Program-made: the position numbers and the translations under genes
Assembly: GCF_033807575.1 (NCBI RefSeq)
Contig: NC_084723.1
Span: forward strand, 2,051,247-2,115,246
DNA length: 64,000 nt
Direction: 5' to 3'
Origin: Cydia pomonella
Lineage: Eukaryota; Arthropoda; Insecta; Lepidoptera; Tortricidae
The notes under the pieces: generated by a model
Databases searched by the model: none
Seen by the model: only the letters and a program-made list of their open reading frames with translations
Told to the model about the DNA's origin: nothing
Shown: one piece after another, positions 40,176 through 50,886 of the stretch
Layout of the letters: every line of letters begins with the position of its first letter
Numbering within the stretch: position 1 is the stretch's first letter

Positions 40176-41721
40176 TGTTAGTTATAAATATGTCTTGCAT
40201 GTTAGTTGGTATCGAACGATATGGCAATCGGCCGCCGACTCTAGTTTGCTAATGAATTAAATGAAATACGGATTCATGATATGCGTGAAAAAAGTTTTCA
40301 TTTACCGCCATTTGACGAACAGTTTATCTTTTAATTAATTTGAAAATATAAAATTTATTATTTTTCTTGTTTTTAAACTAACTATAGCAAACCCCACTCG
40401 TATTTTAATGCCTTTTATTATGTAACAATCACATAAACTACTATTACTTACTCCATCTGCATCATAACATGTGATATTCTCTGAGAACCTGCAAACAATT
40501 TTGTGTAGTTTCAAATAATAGTTAGCAAAACCGCGATTGTGGTGTTTGGTATATAAATTATCATGCACAAAATGCAAACAAAGCTTTGGAGGAACTTTGG
40601 ACCACAGATTTAAATGTTCGGTTAATTCTAGTGTTGGTACAACGTAGTCGAGTCTTTTTCCTTATATTTCAGACTCGATGCGGTTTTTTAGACTCGTGTC
40701 GAAATATGAGTTCTTCTAAAATTGTTCGTGATTTTAGTCCTCCGTAGAAACTTGAGTTAAAGAAAACTTGAACTACATCAAAATAATGCAAGTTTCCCAA
40801 TTTAACAAGTTGTGGAATCGTGTGTTAACCATGCAAATTTAAGCCGAAAAGTAGTTTTTTTTTAATTCACCTTGAATGTCTTCTGACATGGATTCGAGAT
40901 TTTTGGTGACTTTTAAGAGAACCTTTAAAACGCCATAAAGGAGGTGTATTTGAGTTTCCGGCTTATTATCTCTCATTCCGAGATAAAAAAATCCTAGGTC
41001 ACAAGTCAGTAAATTTATTCTGTAACTATTATTTACATGGAAGCATATATGTATCCACTAACTTTGTCACATACCTAACTTTATATTAGATACTTAGAAC
41101 ATCTTGGCAATGCACATTTCTGGAAATTCCAAGACACGTTGTCTGCACAAACAATTAATTGTATAAATAACAATCCCGAATGTTCATATAGGTTACATTT
41201 TAAATTTTTGTCATGCTTATTATTACTTTAAAGTAAATTTTACAAGACTCCAATCCGGAAAACTGTATTACTTATTAAGGTTTTTATCAATCTAACGGCC
41301 CGATTCGAACGTTTTTGTTTAAAGAAACGTTACTTTTGCCACTGACATATCCGATCCTTATCGTATCTAGACCCTTATATTTGACGTATCTTTAAGTTCG
41401 AATCAGGCCGTTATTCTTAAGTCACTCTTCAATCTGACTCTTAGACGACTCGATTCGCGACTCAAAACACTGAATTCATCTAAGTGCAGTCTCGTATGTA
41501 TCGATTTCATCTTTACCTTTTGCGTGCAATGATTGTCCCCACGACAGTTCCTTCAATTCTGTTTTAATTTGGTTTAATTTAAAAAAATATATAAGAAATA
41601 TGTGAATACCGTATTTTTATTACTAACTACAATGTTACATTTCTAAATCAAGTCAATCTGCTAAACTTCCACAAAATATCTACAAACAAATAACGTGACA
41701 GTTAATGAATATTAAAATCAT
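40176..41721. other. Long gene-free stretch
   Basis: AT-rich, no supported exon. 40660-40760 repeats GACTCG-GTC blocks without a clear unit; 41300-41420 holds CCGATTCGAACGTTTTTG and AAGTTCGAATCAGGCCG as an inverted pair about 100 bp apart, perhaps a diverged MITE. Confidence 0.35.
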
Positions 41722-41970
41722 TCACATATGTCTAAGGACGAACCTTAAGGGCAATAAGAATGGGGCCAGTACAGCGGTGTCACGCACACGAATTCGAGCC
41801 AATCGTGCAGTCTAACGCCACGGCGCGATTGGTTGATGAGTTCACACGCGGGCGATTGGTCGCAACTAGTTGCGTTAGACTGCACGATTGGCTCGAATTC
41901 GTGAGTGACACCACTGAACTAACACCATTCTTAGTGCCCGTGAGGCATGTCCTTAGACATATGTCAATGA
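41722..41970. mobile_element. Large fold-back MITE
   Basis: Outer arms ACATATGTCTAAGGAC / GTCCTTAGACATATGT; inner arms CGAATTCGAGCCAATCGTGC, AGTCTAACGC and their near-perfect complements. About 110 bp per arm around a short CGATTGG-rich centre. The plus-strand open frame here only traverses the palindrome. Confidence 0.8.
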
Positions 41971-42274
41971 TTAAAATGAACTGTCATAGTACCATTCGAC
42001 GCGAGAATTATAATTTAGACTTATAAAGACTCGAATCTTTCCCATCTCTAGTTAATTGTGCGCATGTGGTCATGATATACGTTTTACGTAGAATAATATT
42101 TAGTATGCACGTGCGAATTCAAAATACAATTCTAAAACCATATTTGTCTTGCCATAGATATGAGAGTATTTATTTTGCTAACTCATTGAATATGGATCGC
42201 CATTCGATGCCTGGGAGGTAAAACCCTATAACTAGCAAAAAACCCATTTTGAGAAAATCGACATTGTACATAAA

Positions 42275-42385
42275 AGTTATTTATTTAAACTTTATTGTTC
42301 ATAAAATTATAAGTATAAATGGCAGACTTAATGCCATAAGGCATTCTCTACCAATCCACCATTAGGCCAAAAAGAGACGTTTGTT
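42275..42385 (-). mobile_element. LINE 3' tail (GAGAATGCC family), minus copy
   Basis: The plus strand shows TATTTAAACTTTATTGTTCA, TAAATGGCAGACTTAATGCC, ATAAGGCATTCTCTACCAAT. Inverse of 6170-6255. Confidence 0.7.
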
Positions 42386-42767
42386 AGGTAAAAGTTAAAT
42401 ATCTGATGGTCATTTCTTCCGTCACAAGATTCACGTGGCGTGTCATATATTTTATCCCTTTCTAAATGCTGGCTTTGTGCGTTCTCTAAGGGCGTGTGCA
42501 CAAATCACTTGAGGTTTTTCGGCTACTTTTTGACCCCCCCCCCCCCCCCTTGGTGATATTTGGTAAAATTCTTGGCTACCCTCCCACCCCCACATAACTT
42601 CACATGTATTTTCTGTAACATTTTCATTAGACCTAATTTTAAGATAATTTTAATTTTATCTTCTTTATTTTTCTATTTTCGTTACGAATGTGATGATATT
42701 TTCGTAAAATAGACTCGCTAATTTGAAGTGCAAAGTGAATATTTATGTTTAACGAAACCGAGATAAA
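42386..42767. other. Unassigned DNA with a C-run
   Basis: A run of about 17 C lies at 42533-42550, followed by CCCTCCCACCCCCAC. No gene. Confidence 0.45.
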
Positions 42768-42996
42768 GTGGTAGATATTTTTACTCTCATGTGGTATATA
42801 TTTTTACTCTCATGTGGTAGATATTTTTACTCTCATGTGGTAGATATTTTTACTGTCATGTGGTAGATATTTTTTCTCTCATGTGGTAGATATTTTTTCT
42901 CTCATGTGGTAGATATTTTTTCTCTCATGTGGTAGATATTTTTTCTCTCATGTGGTACATATTTTTTCTCTCATGTGGTAGATATTTTTCCTTAGT
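42768..42996. repeat. Minisatellite, 10 copies of a 23-bp unit
   Basis: Unit GTGGTAGATATTTTT-CTCTCAT. GTGG starts at 42768 and the tenth at 42975, exactly 9 x 23 bp. Copies 1-4 carry TTTTTAC, copies 5-9 TTTTTTC; copy 2 has TATAT, copy 9 TACAT, copy 4 CTGTCAT. The last copy is truncated (CCTTAG). Confidence 0.92.
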
Positions 42997-43104
42997 TTCG
43001 TTCACTGTAAAAATTACACGATTGTGATTTGTGCACAAGCCCAAAGCAATAATATTGCTACATATTTGCAAACTCCTATTTCCTACTTTACCGCAATAAT
43101 ACAG

Positions 43105-43245
43105 TCTTCGTCTTCTTCTTCTGCCTCGCCTTTTTCCCGTTACGCGGGGTCGGCTTTCCCAATCATGCGACGCCATTTGCTCCTTTCTTGGGTGTCTTGT
43201 TCGTGGAGTCCCAACACCTTCATATCCTTTCGGACATTCGTCATC
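43105..43245 (-). pseudogene. RTE-like LINE C-terminal scrap
   Basis: Minus strand: 'TNVRKDMKVLGLHEQDTQER', 'SKWRRMIGKADPA' and stop. 'W-R-I-KADP' before the stop is the usual end of RTE-group ORF2. It ends in (GAAGAAGAC)-like repeats near 43095-43115. Confidence 0.7.
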
Positions 43246-43355
43246 CGTCATTACCGCAATAATATAGTGCGTAAGGTTATTTGCATAAATCGTCGAACTA
43301 AAGCGGCCCGGGATTATCGTCTACCTATAGTTACAGATTACATGGCACGGAGCAG

Positions 43356-43627
43356 ATAAATAAATAAATAAATAAATATTATAGAACATTATTACACAAA
43401 TTGACTAAGTCCCACAGTAAGCTCAATAAGGCTTGTGTTGAGGGTACCTAGACAACGATATATATAATATATAAATATTTATAAATACTTAAATACATAG
43501 AAAACACCCATGACTCAGGAACAAATATCCATGCTCATCACACGAATAAATGCCCTTACCAGGATTTGAACCCGGGACCATCAGCTTCGTAGGCAGGGTC
43601 ACTACCCACTAGGCCAAACCGGTCGTC
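43356..43627 (-). mobile_element. tRNA-derived SINE, family S, copy 10
   Basis: Complete: (AAAT)n tail at 43356-43378, body, B box, A box, GACGACCGG head. Confidence 0.88.
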
Positions 43628-44682
43628 GATACGCGGTGTAAATGAATAAGGATGCAGCGAGAATATTAATTTGTGTGAAAATGGAACAGTTCTGTTCCAC
43701 TAATATGGAAAAGTGATAGAGAAAGATGACTACGCTACGCTACGGAGCGTTAACGATTGGCATGTTGGCTACGCGGGCTGGATCACCAGGCGAGCGACCT
43801 AAAAACCCGAGCGGGCCGCAGGTTTGCTATCTCTGCTATAAACGTTCTAATTCCTATAATCTAGTAAACCACAATCATTAAAATCTAGGGCTCCTAAAAT
43901 TCTCCCTTAAGCCAGCCCCACAAAGTTACACGCACTTACCGAAACGGTTACTAACGGTAATCCTGAACCTCGTTTCCCCGTGACACGGCCCGACTTTAGT
44001 TTAGTGATTTATATAATTGCCGTGCGTTATGTAGGCGACCCGAGTGTGTCGCCTGATTTTACCGTGCTTAAGGAGAAGCAAGCGCAGAGGTAATAGGCTA
44101 TTGTTATGATAACCAGGTTTGAGGAGTGCTATTTGGTTTTACGTTTAAAAAGTACGATGACAAGTGAAGCTTATTATAAGTTGATTAGAGATTGCGAATC
44201 GGACTGATTTTCAATCCGGCTGGATCCGGCCGGATTATGCCCACAATCCGGGCGGATCCGGCCGGACAGGATCGGGATTGGTATAAGGATATTAAAGCTA
44301 ATTAAATGACAAATTTTTCAAGTTTTTTGAGTAATATGAGAAATGAAGGTTATTTTGTCAAATGTATTCCTAGTCGATATCGATAAAATTATGACTACAG
44401 TACCTACGACCGTTATGTTATTCTTTTTAAAGGCATTAAATATAATGACAGCCAAAAAATAAATTAAGCTCTCTATTTAAAAATATACTAATCACCATAC
44501 CCCGGGGTTTTCGGTGCGGGAATGTTTTCTTGTATTTATAACTTTGTCTATTGTAAAATAATTACCAAACTATGAATTAAAAATAGAAGGTAAGCTTCAA
44601 ATGCGCTTAGAAATATTAAAATAGTATTGGTTTTTATAGTTTTAACCTGGTTTTTGGCTAGTGTAAAACATTCCCGAAGAAA
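43628..44682. other. Unassigned DNA with a MITE fragment and inverted motif
   Basis: 43690-43785 (CTACGGAGCGTTAACGATTG, GGCATGTTGGCTACGCG) is half of the GCGTAGCCAAC MITE. 44205-44275 carries repeated ATCCGGC-GGATCCGGCCGG. No gene supported. Confidence 0.4.
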
Positions 44683-44875
44683 GTGTTGAGGGTACTTAGA
44701 CAACGATATATATAATATAGAAATATTTATAAATACTTAAATACATAGAAAACACCCATGACTCAGGAACAAATATCCATGCTCATCACACGAATAAATG
44801 CCCTTACCAGGATTTGAACCCGGGACCATCGGCTTCGTAAGCAGGGTCACTACCCACTAGGCCAAACCGGTCGTC
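44683..44875 (-). mobile_element. tRNA-derived SINE, family S, copy 11 (3' end lost)
   Basis: Head and boxes complete on the minus strand; the element stops at GTGTTGAGGGTACTTAGA, lacking the terminal 70 bp and tail. Confidence 0.83.
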
Positions 44876-45360
44876 AAAATAATATAAAAACATACTTACA
44901 TAATTTAATTTGATAGATGAAACTCGCCTGCTACATACAACAAATACTTAACCACTTATAGTGATGTTCGTTTGGGAAATTTTATTTTGTTGTCGTTTTT
45001 GCATTTTCTCAGGTTGTGATAAAATTTGGTGGATAGATAAAGTTCCTTATGTACAACATAAGCCTAATTTCACCGTAAGATGTCTTACGAAATATTCTGC
45101 GAGTTACAGAAAATACGTATGCAAATTTCCGTAACTCAGAATCAAGAGCTTTCAAACCTAACAATTTTTATCAAAATTGGACAGAATAAGTCAGTTTTTT
45201 TTTTGGTATCGTTTCAGAATTTATTTCAAGAGAAGTAAGAGCTCACCCTTAAATCTTCATCCGTAGAGCGTCAAGGGTCGCATTATGTAACGCTTGCTCT
45301 GTTTGATAATAATTTAAAACCTTAAACTTCTCTGAATAATTATATATAAGGTAAACTGTA

Positions 45361-45521
45361 GCCTTACCACGAGTTTGATACTGACCTGACACTGACATAC
45401 TCGCTAGCGTGTGCGCAACTTACTTCCTATGCAACCCGTTCTTACTGGCATATTAGTGCGAGTGAGATGTATAGAAAGTCACGTTAGCAAATTTGTCAGT
45501 GTCAAACTCGTGGTAAGGATA
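45361..45521. mobile_element. MITE family 'CCTTACCACGAG', copy 2 (both ends kept)
   Basis: Left CCTTACCACGAGTTTGATAC, right GTGTCAAACTCGTGGTAAGG. Inner arms GCGCAACTTACTTCCTATGC / GTATAGAAAGTCACGTTAGC pair imperfectly. Confidence 0.8.
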
Positions 45522-45542
45522 CTGGGGCAGTTGCGGTTGCAG

Positions 45543-45633
45543 AAATCGTCGTCCGACAAAGAAGATGAATTCACGAAATGCTGTTTCTTCCGAGGATATA
45601 TATTGCTTTTCTCCAAAAATGCGAGAAAATAAG
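45543..45633 (+). CDS. Candidate coding exon (unknown protein)
   Basis: Flanked by GGTTGCAG and by AAATAAG|GTAAGAT. The frame that is open into the donor reads 'NRRPTKKMNSRNAVSSEDIY' then 'CFSPKMRENK' (1 + 90 bp). The acceptor directly abuts a MITE and has no long pyrimidine tract, so this may be fortuitous. No family is recognised. An alternative frame ends in a stop just before the donor. Confidence 0.25.
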
Positions 45634-46688
45634 GTAAGATAATCTTTATTTAAGCATTAAACATCACTCAAATCGAACCTTCACATCAAAAACGTCAAAA
45701 ACATTTCCCTCTTTTTTTTAAAGTTAAAGGCATAACTCATACTGCCATTCAGTACCATTCAATATTCGTTCATTCAATTTAATTGTGCAATATAAGCTGT
45801 ATGTACGCATGAGATCCGTAAACAAATATATACCAGTTATCTTTCTTTGATTTTATTAAGCAGTATTCGTATGAGCATACACAACGATCTTGTAAAAACG
45901 AGACATGTAAGTTCGGATCTTCCTATCTCACTCTATCCTATAGTTTGAAATAAGTGCTCACCTGTAAACGTGGCTGTAATAATATATGGCTGTTTTGCTG
46001 CGAACATAATTTTAAAAGGTAAAAAACAATAAAGTAATAACTTCCCTTCCACTAAAACAGGACAATAATAATTTGACTTTTTTTAATTTAAACTTAATTT
46101 AAATTTGCTGCCGGCATAATGGAAACTTTTGGGCCGGGCTTGTTGCAGAGTGGGGATGAGCGTTAGATTATAGATGTGTTTGACGAAGCTTGTTGCGGAA
46201 TTTATAAGTTGATTTAAATTTAACCATAAAGAAGGACTTCCTGTTCTATTTTTGCTACAATAAGGTGAACATTTCCGAGCATAATAGAGGAAAAACGAGT
46301 TTCCACAGATTTCTATTTTCTATAAAATTGGTATATGACGAATCGAACACGTATTTTTGTAAAGTAAATTAATTTAATCATGCGTTCGTCGAAAAATCTT
46401 TCTAACTTAAATTAAATATTTTTAGGAAAAGGTAAATGACATAAAATTATTGCGTCCATACCTTTATTTCACATCTGTATTTTAATAAATATTCAAGATG
46501 GTTCTTCACGAATATTCGGTTTCAATTTTTTTAGCAAATTACATGTCCTTTACGTAATTAATATCTGCACTCAATTGAGACATATATTTTAAAACAAAAT
46601 GACTCAAATAGTTTTCAGAAATAAGTTCAAAATTATAGAATCTTTGATATAGGATCGTTGATCATTAGTCACATTTTTTAAAAGATTT
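45634..46688. other. Unassigned AT-rich DNA
   Basis: No feature recognised. Confidence 0.4.
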
Positions 46689-46917
46689 TACAGTACATTA
46701 TGGTCCTACTTTATAGCACTAGCGCGAAAATTAGCATATTACGTTACTGTGTCGAACATTTAAAGGGCCATATGTACTGTAAAACGTTGTACGATACATG
46801 TGCGAATAGGTAATTCGCAACTCGTGTCGATTTAAAACACTCCCTTCGGTCGTGTTTTAATTTATCGCCACTCGTTTCGAATTTCCTAAGTTTCGCAATT
46901 GTATCGTAATGTACTAT
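46689..46917. mobile_element. MITE family 'ACAGTACAT', copy 3
   Basis: TTACAGTACATTATGGTCCT ... GTATCGTAATGTACTA; internal blocks match 8124-8352 with a handful of changes. Confidence 0.8.
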
Positions 46918-46944
46918 TATTTCTATAAAAAATCTTCACTACAG

Positions 46945-47118
46945 AATATTAGGCGTCCGCAGCAAGCTTGGCAGAATTTCACTTTCCCATACAAACAGAA
47001 TTTCGAATTCATTTTAAAACGGTCGGATTGTACTGAAACTTTGCATATATATGGTCCTGACCGTTTTCGGCCACGGCGACTGCTTCAGCTCCTCTTTTGG
47101 CGTTCATGTGCTCTCGTG
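46945..47118. repeat. Dispersed repeat scraps
   Basis: GCGTCCGCAGCAAGCTTGGC resembles 37927-37945 (CCGCAGCAAGCTGGGTTC) and is followed by a CATACAAAC block in both. TTCGGCCACGGCGACTGCTT ... GACGTAGCCGATC looks like a retroelement tail. Confidence 0.4.
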
Positions 47119-47140
47119 CGGCTGACGTAGCCGATCTTAA

Positions 47141-47418
47141 TAAATAATAAATAAATAAATAAATATTATAGGACATTATTACACAAATTGACTAAGTCCC
47201 ACGGTAAGCTCAATAAGGCTTGTGTTGAGGGTAAATACTTAGACAATGATATATATAATATATAAATATTTATAAATACTTAAATACATAGAAAACACCC
47301 ATGACTCAGGAACAAATATCCATGCTCAACACACGAATAAATGCCCTTACCAGGATTTGAACCCGGGACCATCAGCTTCGTAGGCAGGGTCACTACCCAC
47401 TACGCCAAACCGGTCGTC
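47141..47418 (-). mobile_element. tRNA-derived SINE, family S, copy 12
   Basis: Complete, with a 4-bp insertion (GGTAAATACTTAG). Its head is followed by a (GTC)n run to about 47440. Confidence 0.87.
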
Positions 47419-47640
47419 GTAATCGTCGTCGTCGTCGTCGATCTTGTTGGCAAAGACCCGTGCGCACAACGGGCACGAGAGGGCACCATCAATACGAGTA
47501 TAATTATAGCTGATTACCGCTGGTGGTCGGGCTTTCAGCTCATCCCTCTTGTCGTCCAGTTCTGAGTCATGTTAATGTAGATAGCTCCTAAAAGCTTATA
47601 AAATAAACGAAATACAGCTACAAGTTATGTATAACAAACA

Positions 47641-48108
47641 CTGCACTACTGTCACCTTTGGGCAGGAGCATCTGGATGCCAGCTAGGACCCTTCGACTCA
47701 GTCCAAAAGCGCGCTGTACGAATCGTCGACGATCCCAAACTCACAAGCGGCATTGAACCTTTAAGTCTAAGGAGAGACTTTGCCTCCTTGTGTGTGTTCT
47801 ACCGCTTGTACAATGGGCTGTGCTCTGAAGAATTGTTTGTCATGATGCCAACGGCCACTTTCTATCATCGCACCGCTCGCCGTCGGCAGGGTATTCATCC
47901 TCATACCCTAGAGCCTAAATGGTCGCGCTCTGTGCGGTTTAAGAGGAATTTCCTCCCGCGGACGCTTTGACTGTGGAATGAGCTCCCTGCCGAGGTTTTC
48001 CCGAGGGTATACAGGTTTTCAAAGGGTCGGCAACGCGCATGTACCTCTGGAGTTGCAGGCGCCCATAGGCTACGGTGACTGCTTACCATCAGGCGGGCCG
48101 TATGCTTG
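47641..48108 (+). pseudogene. LINE family A, RT C-terminal fragment plus 3' UTR, decayed
   Basis: Close to the 14.2-kb copy: 'CHLWAGASGCQLGPFDSVQ', 'SLRRDFASLCVFYRLYNGL', 'KWSRSVRFKRNFLPRTL' and then TGA at 47968 where the 14.2-kb copy has CGG. A deletion near 48008 removes the end of the ORF. The tail stops at GTATGCTTGTC. Confidence 0.83.
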
Positions 48109-48194
48109 TCTCTTGTTTGTGTGCTCCGCGGCACAATAATGTCGCCCCACCCACTGCGGCACAATATGTGTCGGGTCATTTTGCAGAGCTATTT

Positions 48195-48290
48195 CGTCAT
48201 CTATGTTTATTATCAATCGCTGGTACTGGCATATTGGTGCACGTAGACGTGAGCGAATTCAATGTCAAAACTGGTGGTAGCCATACTTAA
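48195..48290. mobile_element. MITE family 'CCTTACCACGAG', partial copy
   Basis: CGCTGGTACTGGCATATTGG, GTGCACGTAGACGTGAGCGA, AATGTCAAAACTGGTGGTAG. Right half only. Confidence 0.5.
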
Positions 48291-48291
48291 G

Positions 48292-48403
48292 GGGACCACT
48301 GATTAACAGGACGATATCGGCCTGTCAGTTAGAACAAAAAGTTGACGGTCCCGAACAACTGACAGGCCGATATCATCAAGCGGACTGTTAATCAGTGGGC
48401 CCA
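48292..48403. mobile_element. Palindromic MITE 'GGACCACTGATTAACAG'
   Basis: Left GGGGACCACTGATTAACAGG, CGATATCGGCCTGTCAGTT; right AACTGACAGGCCGATATC, GGACTGTTAATCAGTGGGCCC. Loop about 30 bp. Confidence 0.82.
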
Positions 48404-48780
48404 TTTATGGGTACAGTTTGTGATTTTAAGTTAGCTTATCAATCGTCATTTTTTTAATGTTTCTATACAGCAAAAAGTAATCCTAATTGGGTACTTGACA
48501 CATGTTGAATATTACAACAAAATTTAGTTAAATGAATAGAAAATGAGTCATCCATTATAAAAAAGTGGAATTTAAAAAATAATATTGAGATTATAAAAAT
48601 TACTAGGCTCCGAAGTCTCAAAAAATTTTTTGTCTTTCAAAAATAGAAAAGAAAATGGTACCATTCGATTCCTTATATTTTATTGAAAAATAAATTGTAA
48701 AACAACTATACACATAAACGCAATATTTCAGGGTCAAAATGGCAATTTTCTTGATCTTCCATACATTTAGGACAGACTTA

Positions 48781-49258
48781 TACAGGATGATTCAGGAGAC
48801 GTGAGCAGGATCAAGCTTGGGCATTCAGTAAGTTATAAGCAACTGTTTCGTACCAGTATTTGTGAGATTAACGTTTTTTTATTTTTTTACTGTTCAAAAA
48901 AAATGTTATAATTTATTTACACCATGTATGGTCACCCTATTTGTTTTATCCATAACAATTGACAAATTGAATGTCATCGGAGTCTGGTTACTTTTGAAAA
49001 ATCGTATCTCACTCAAGTGTGACATTTTGTTTTCTTCATAATCAAAGTGCTGTCATAACGGTTTAAAGAGGTTTTATCTTTCTTAATTAAGTGTTGTAGG
49101 GTGTCCATGATTGTAGATTATCAAATTTGTCCTTCCCAAAAAGTTAAATAACAGAAATAAAGCGAGATTGTTTTACCTAAACATGATGGTGAACGGTTCA
49201 TTAACATTTACTGATTGGGTAGGCTTAGTCCTGCTCACGTCTCATGAATCACCCTGTA
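48781..49258. mobile_element. 478-bp TIR element with TA duplication
   Basis: Ends TACAGGATGATTCAGGAGAC / GTCTCATGAATCACCCTGTA, pairing on through GTGAGCAGGA. TA flanks both sides (48779-48780, 49259-49260). Tc1/mariner-like by TSD. The interior is AT-rich and non-coding. Confidence 0.8.
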
Positions 49259-49260
49259 TA

Positions 49261-49587
49261 ATGTGACGTCACATCACATTATCATTTTGTTAGAGGCGTT
49301 TCAATCGTCGAGTGCGAGCGTCAGACTTTAACTCTCATTTCTGACCTTTGTGTTGCTTAAATGCCATGAGTCCTATGTAAACATTTGATCCTCAGGAAAA
49401 TCAAGATCATTTGACATTATTTACAAAAACAGTCAAGTAGCCAATTCACTTGAATTCAAGAACATTTAGTTTGTCTTATCCCACTGCTTGGTAAACCACG
49501 CTTACATTTTTAATTAAACAAAATCATCCCTCCAACATTGAGGTTAAGGGTTCTTTAAGTTCCCAGTCGAGCGTCGAGGGCTGAGAG
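49261..49587. other. Unassigned DNA
   Basis: No feature recognised. Confidence 0.35.
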
Positions 49588-49704
49588 CCTACCGTGAAAC
49601 GCGAAAATCGAAATTACGTTATCTGTGTCTCTATCGCTCGAATATGCAAGAGTAAGAGAGACGGATAACGAAATTTCGATTTACGTGTTTTGCGTTAGGG
49701 CCCT
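49588..49704. mobile_element. Palindromic MITE related to 'GGCCTACCGCGAAAA'
   Basis: AGCCTACCGTGAAACGCGAA, AATCGAAATTACGTTATC ... GATAACGAAATTTCGATTTA, GTTTTGCGTTAGGGCCCT. The ends resemble the 34288-34415 family but the arms are longer. Confidence 0.65.
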
Positions 49705-49907
49705 CTGAATTACTCGTGTGTATAATTAATTATTATTAAAAACTGGCTTACCTTAAACTTTACTGGATAATTAATTACAAAGGGAAAGTACGTGTAATAT
49801 GATGATATTAAATGGAAACGTTACTCTGTATGACATAATATGTTTTGCTTAAATTAGGAAACCGTGAAGATTTGTACTCTAAGCGGTTTTTTTTTTAATA
49901 ATAATTA

Positions 49908-50038
49908 GCACATTGAGTGCCGGGAACCCGCTCGGCGGGCGCTCGGTTCGTAGTAGGTTTCCTCTACAAAGCGGGAAAACGCTAGAATCAGCTACGCGTG
50001 TAGCGCTACGAAAACGTTGGCAGTGAATGCGTTATAGT
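49908..50038. mobile_element. MITE 'AGCACATTGAGTGCCG'
   Basis: Left TTAGCACATTGAGTGCCGGG, right TTGGCAGTGAATGCGTTATA. GC-rich core (CGGCGGGCGCTCGG). Ends resemble scraps at 19125 and 32802. Confidence 0.55.
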
Positions 50039-50213
50039 TATGACATAGATTTATAACTAACCTAGATGCCTAGTCTGTACATCCCTAGTGAAGCCATTTC
50101 GAGTACGACATTATGTCGCCCTCGTGTCATCGTATCCGAACGGCCCTCGCAGTACTCAAGGTCGAGTTGGTTTGTGTACACCTCCCGGTTATAAATTAAA
50201 AAATACAAGAAAG

Positions 50214-50290
50214 ATGGTTGTTTGTGCGGTGAATTGGTGTCACAACACATCAGTGAATAAAAACAAACCGCCTGATATAACATTTCATGC
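50214..50290 (+). CDS. THAP-domain protein, first coding exon
   Basis: ATG at 50214 opens MVVCAVNWCHNTSVNKNKPP then 'DITFH', ending with a split Ala codon (GC|GTAAGTATC). C4 and C9 are the first zinc ligands of the C2CH THAP finger, a sequence-specific DNA-binding domain of nuclear proteins and P-element-type transposases. The ATG is at the usual THAP position, one to three residues before the first Cys block. Upstream (about 50060-50213) would be 5' UTR or promoter; no core motif is certain. Confidence 0.72.
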
Positions 50291-50579
50291 GTAAGTATCC
50301 AGTTTAATGTGATATTTTTACGTAATTGTAAATACAAAAATCCAAATTTTCGTCAGCCGCCATTACTTATAAATGTTGCCAGGTGATATGAATCTTTTTT
50401 CCTCCAAATGAGGCATGACGATTACATTGATAAAATTAATATGCTTACTTTAAGTTCCTTGTATGACTATAGAAAATATTCTTTTTTAGTTTTTCATTCT
50501 TTTATTTCAAATTATGTTTTGTCTTTTATAAAATTACAGTTTAAATTCATATTTTTATTTTGTGTGATATTCGTTTTAG
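50291..50579 (+). other. THAP gene intron 1
   Basis: 289 bp, AT-rich, bounded by GTAAGT and a T-rich ATATTCGTTTTAG. Removing it joins GC + A into an Ala codon and keeps the frame. Confidence 0.65.
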
Positions 50580-50700
50580 ATTTCCGACTGATCCGCTTCT
50601 GTCTGCGAGATGGACGGAAAAAATTAGATTAAATAGGAACGATGCAATATGGAAACCGACTAAACATAGTCGAATATGCTCTCGCCATTTTGATGAGCAA
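50580..50700 (+). CDS. THAP-domain protein, second coding exon
   Basis: In phase with exon 1 it gives 'AFPTDPLLSARWTEKIRLNR' then 'NDAIWKPTKHSRICSRHFDE' and Q. In joined numbering, P28, W37, C59, H62 and F63 match the conserved THAP Pro, Trp, the C-x2-H zinc ligands and the following Phe. The exon ends at CAA|GTAAAG. The AVPT-like end of the domain would be in the next exon, which I could not find in the window. It may be a host THAP gene or the 5' end of a P-like transposase; the exon structure does not decide. Confidence 0.72.
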
Positions 50701-50734
50701 GTAAAGTAAATTTTATTTGTGGAACACAGGTGTT

Positions 50735-50862
50735 ACAGTTAAGGTCTGTAAAAACGAAACGCAACTGTCACTGTCGCACTTATATGGAAGACTGATAGAG
50801 AGATACAAAGCGTTTCGTTGTTCGAAGCAATAGCGATTGCCACCTTGGCTAGGCCTGCAGGT
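50735..50862. mobile_element. GCGTAGCCAAC-type MITE, diverged copy in intron 2 of the THAP gene
   Basis: ACGAAACGCAACTGTCACTG, TTATATGGAAGACTGATAGA, GCGTTTCGTTGTTCGAAGCA, GATTGCCACCTTGGCTAGGC. It lies just after the exon 2 donor. Confidence 0.5.
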
Positions 50863-50886
50863 ACAATTACTAGTACTGACGATAAA

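Noticed and set aside
42925..43251. 108-codon minus-strand frame
   Set aside because: Part crosses the 23-bp minisatellite and part is out of frame with the RTE C-terminal scrap, which is read in another frame.
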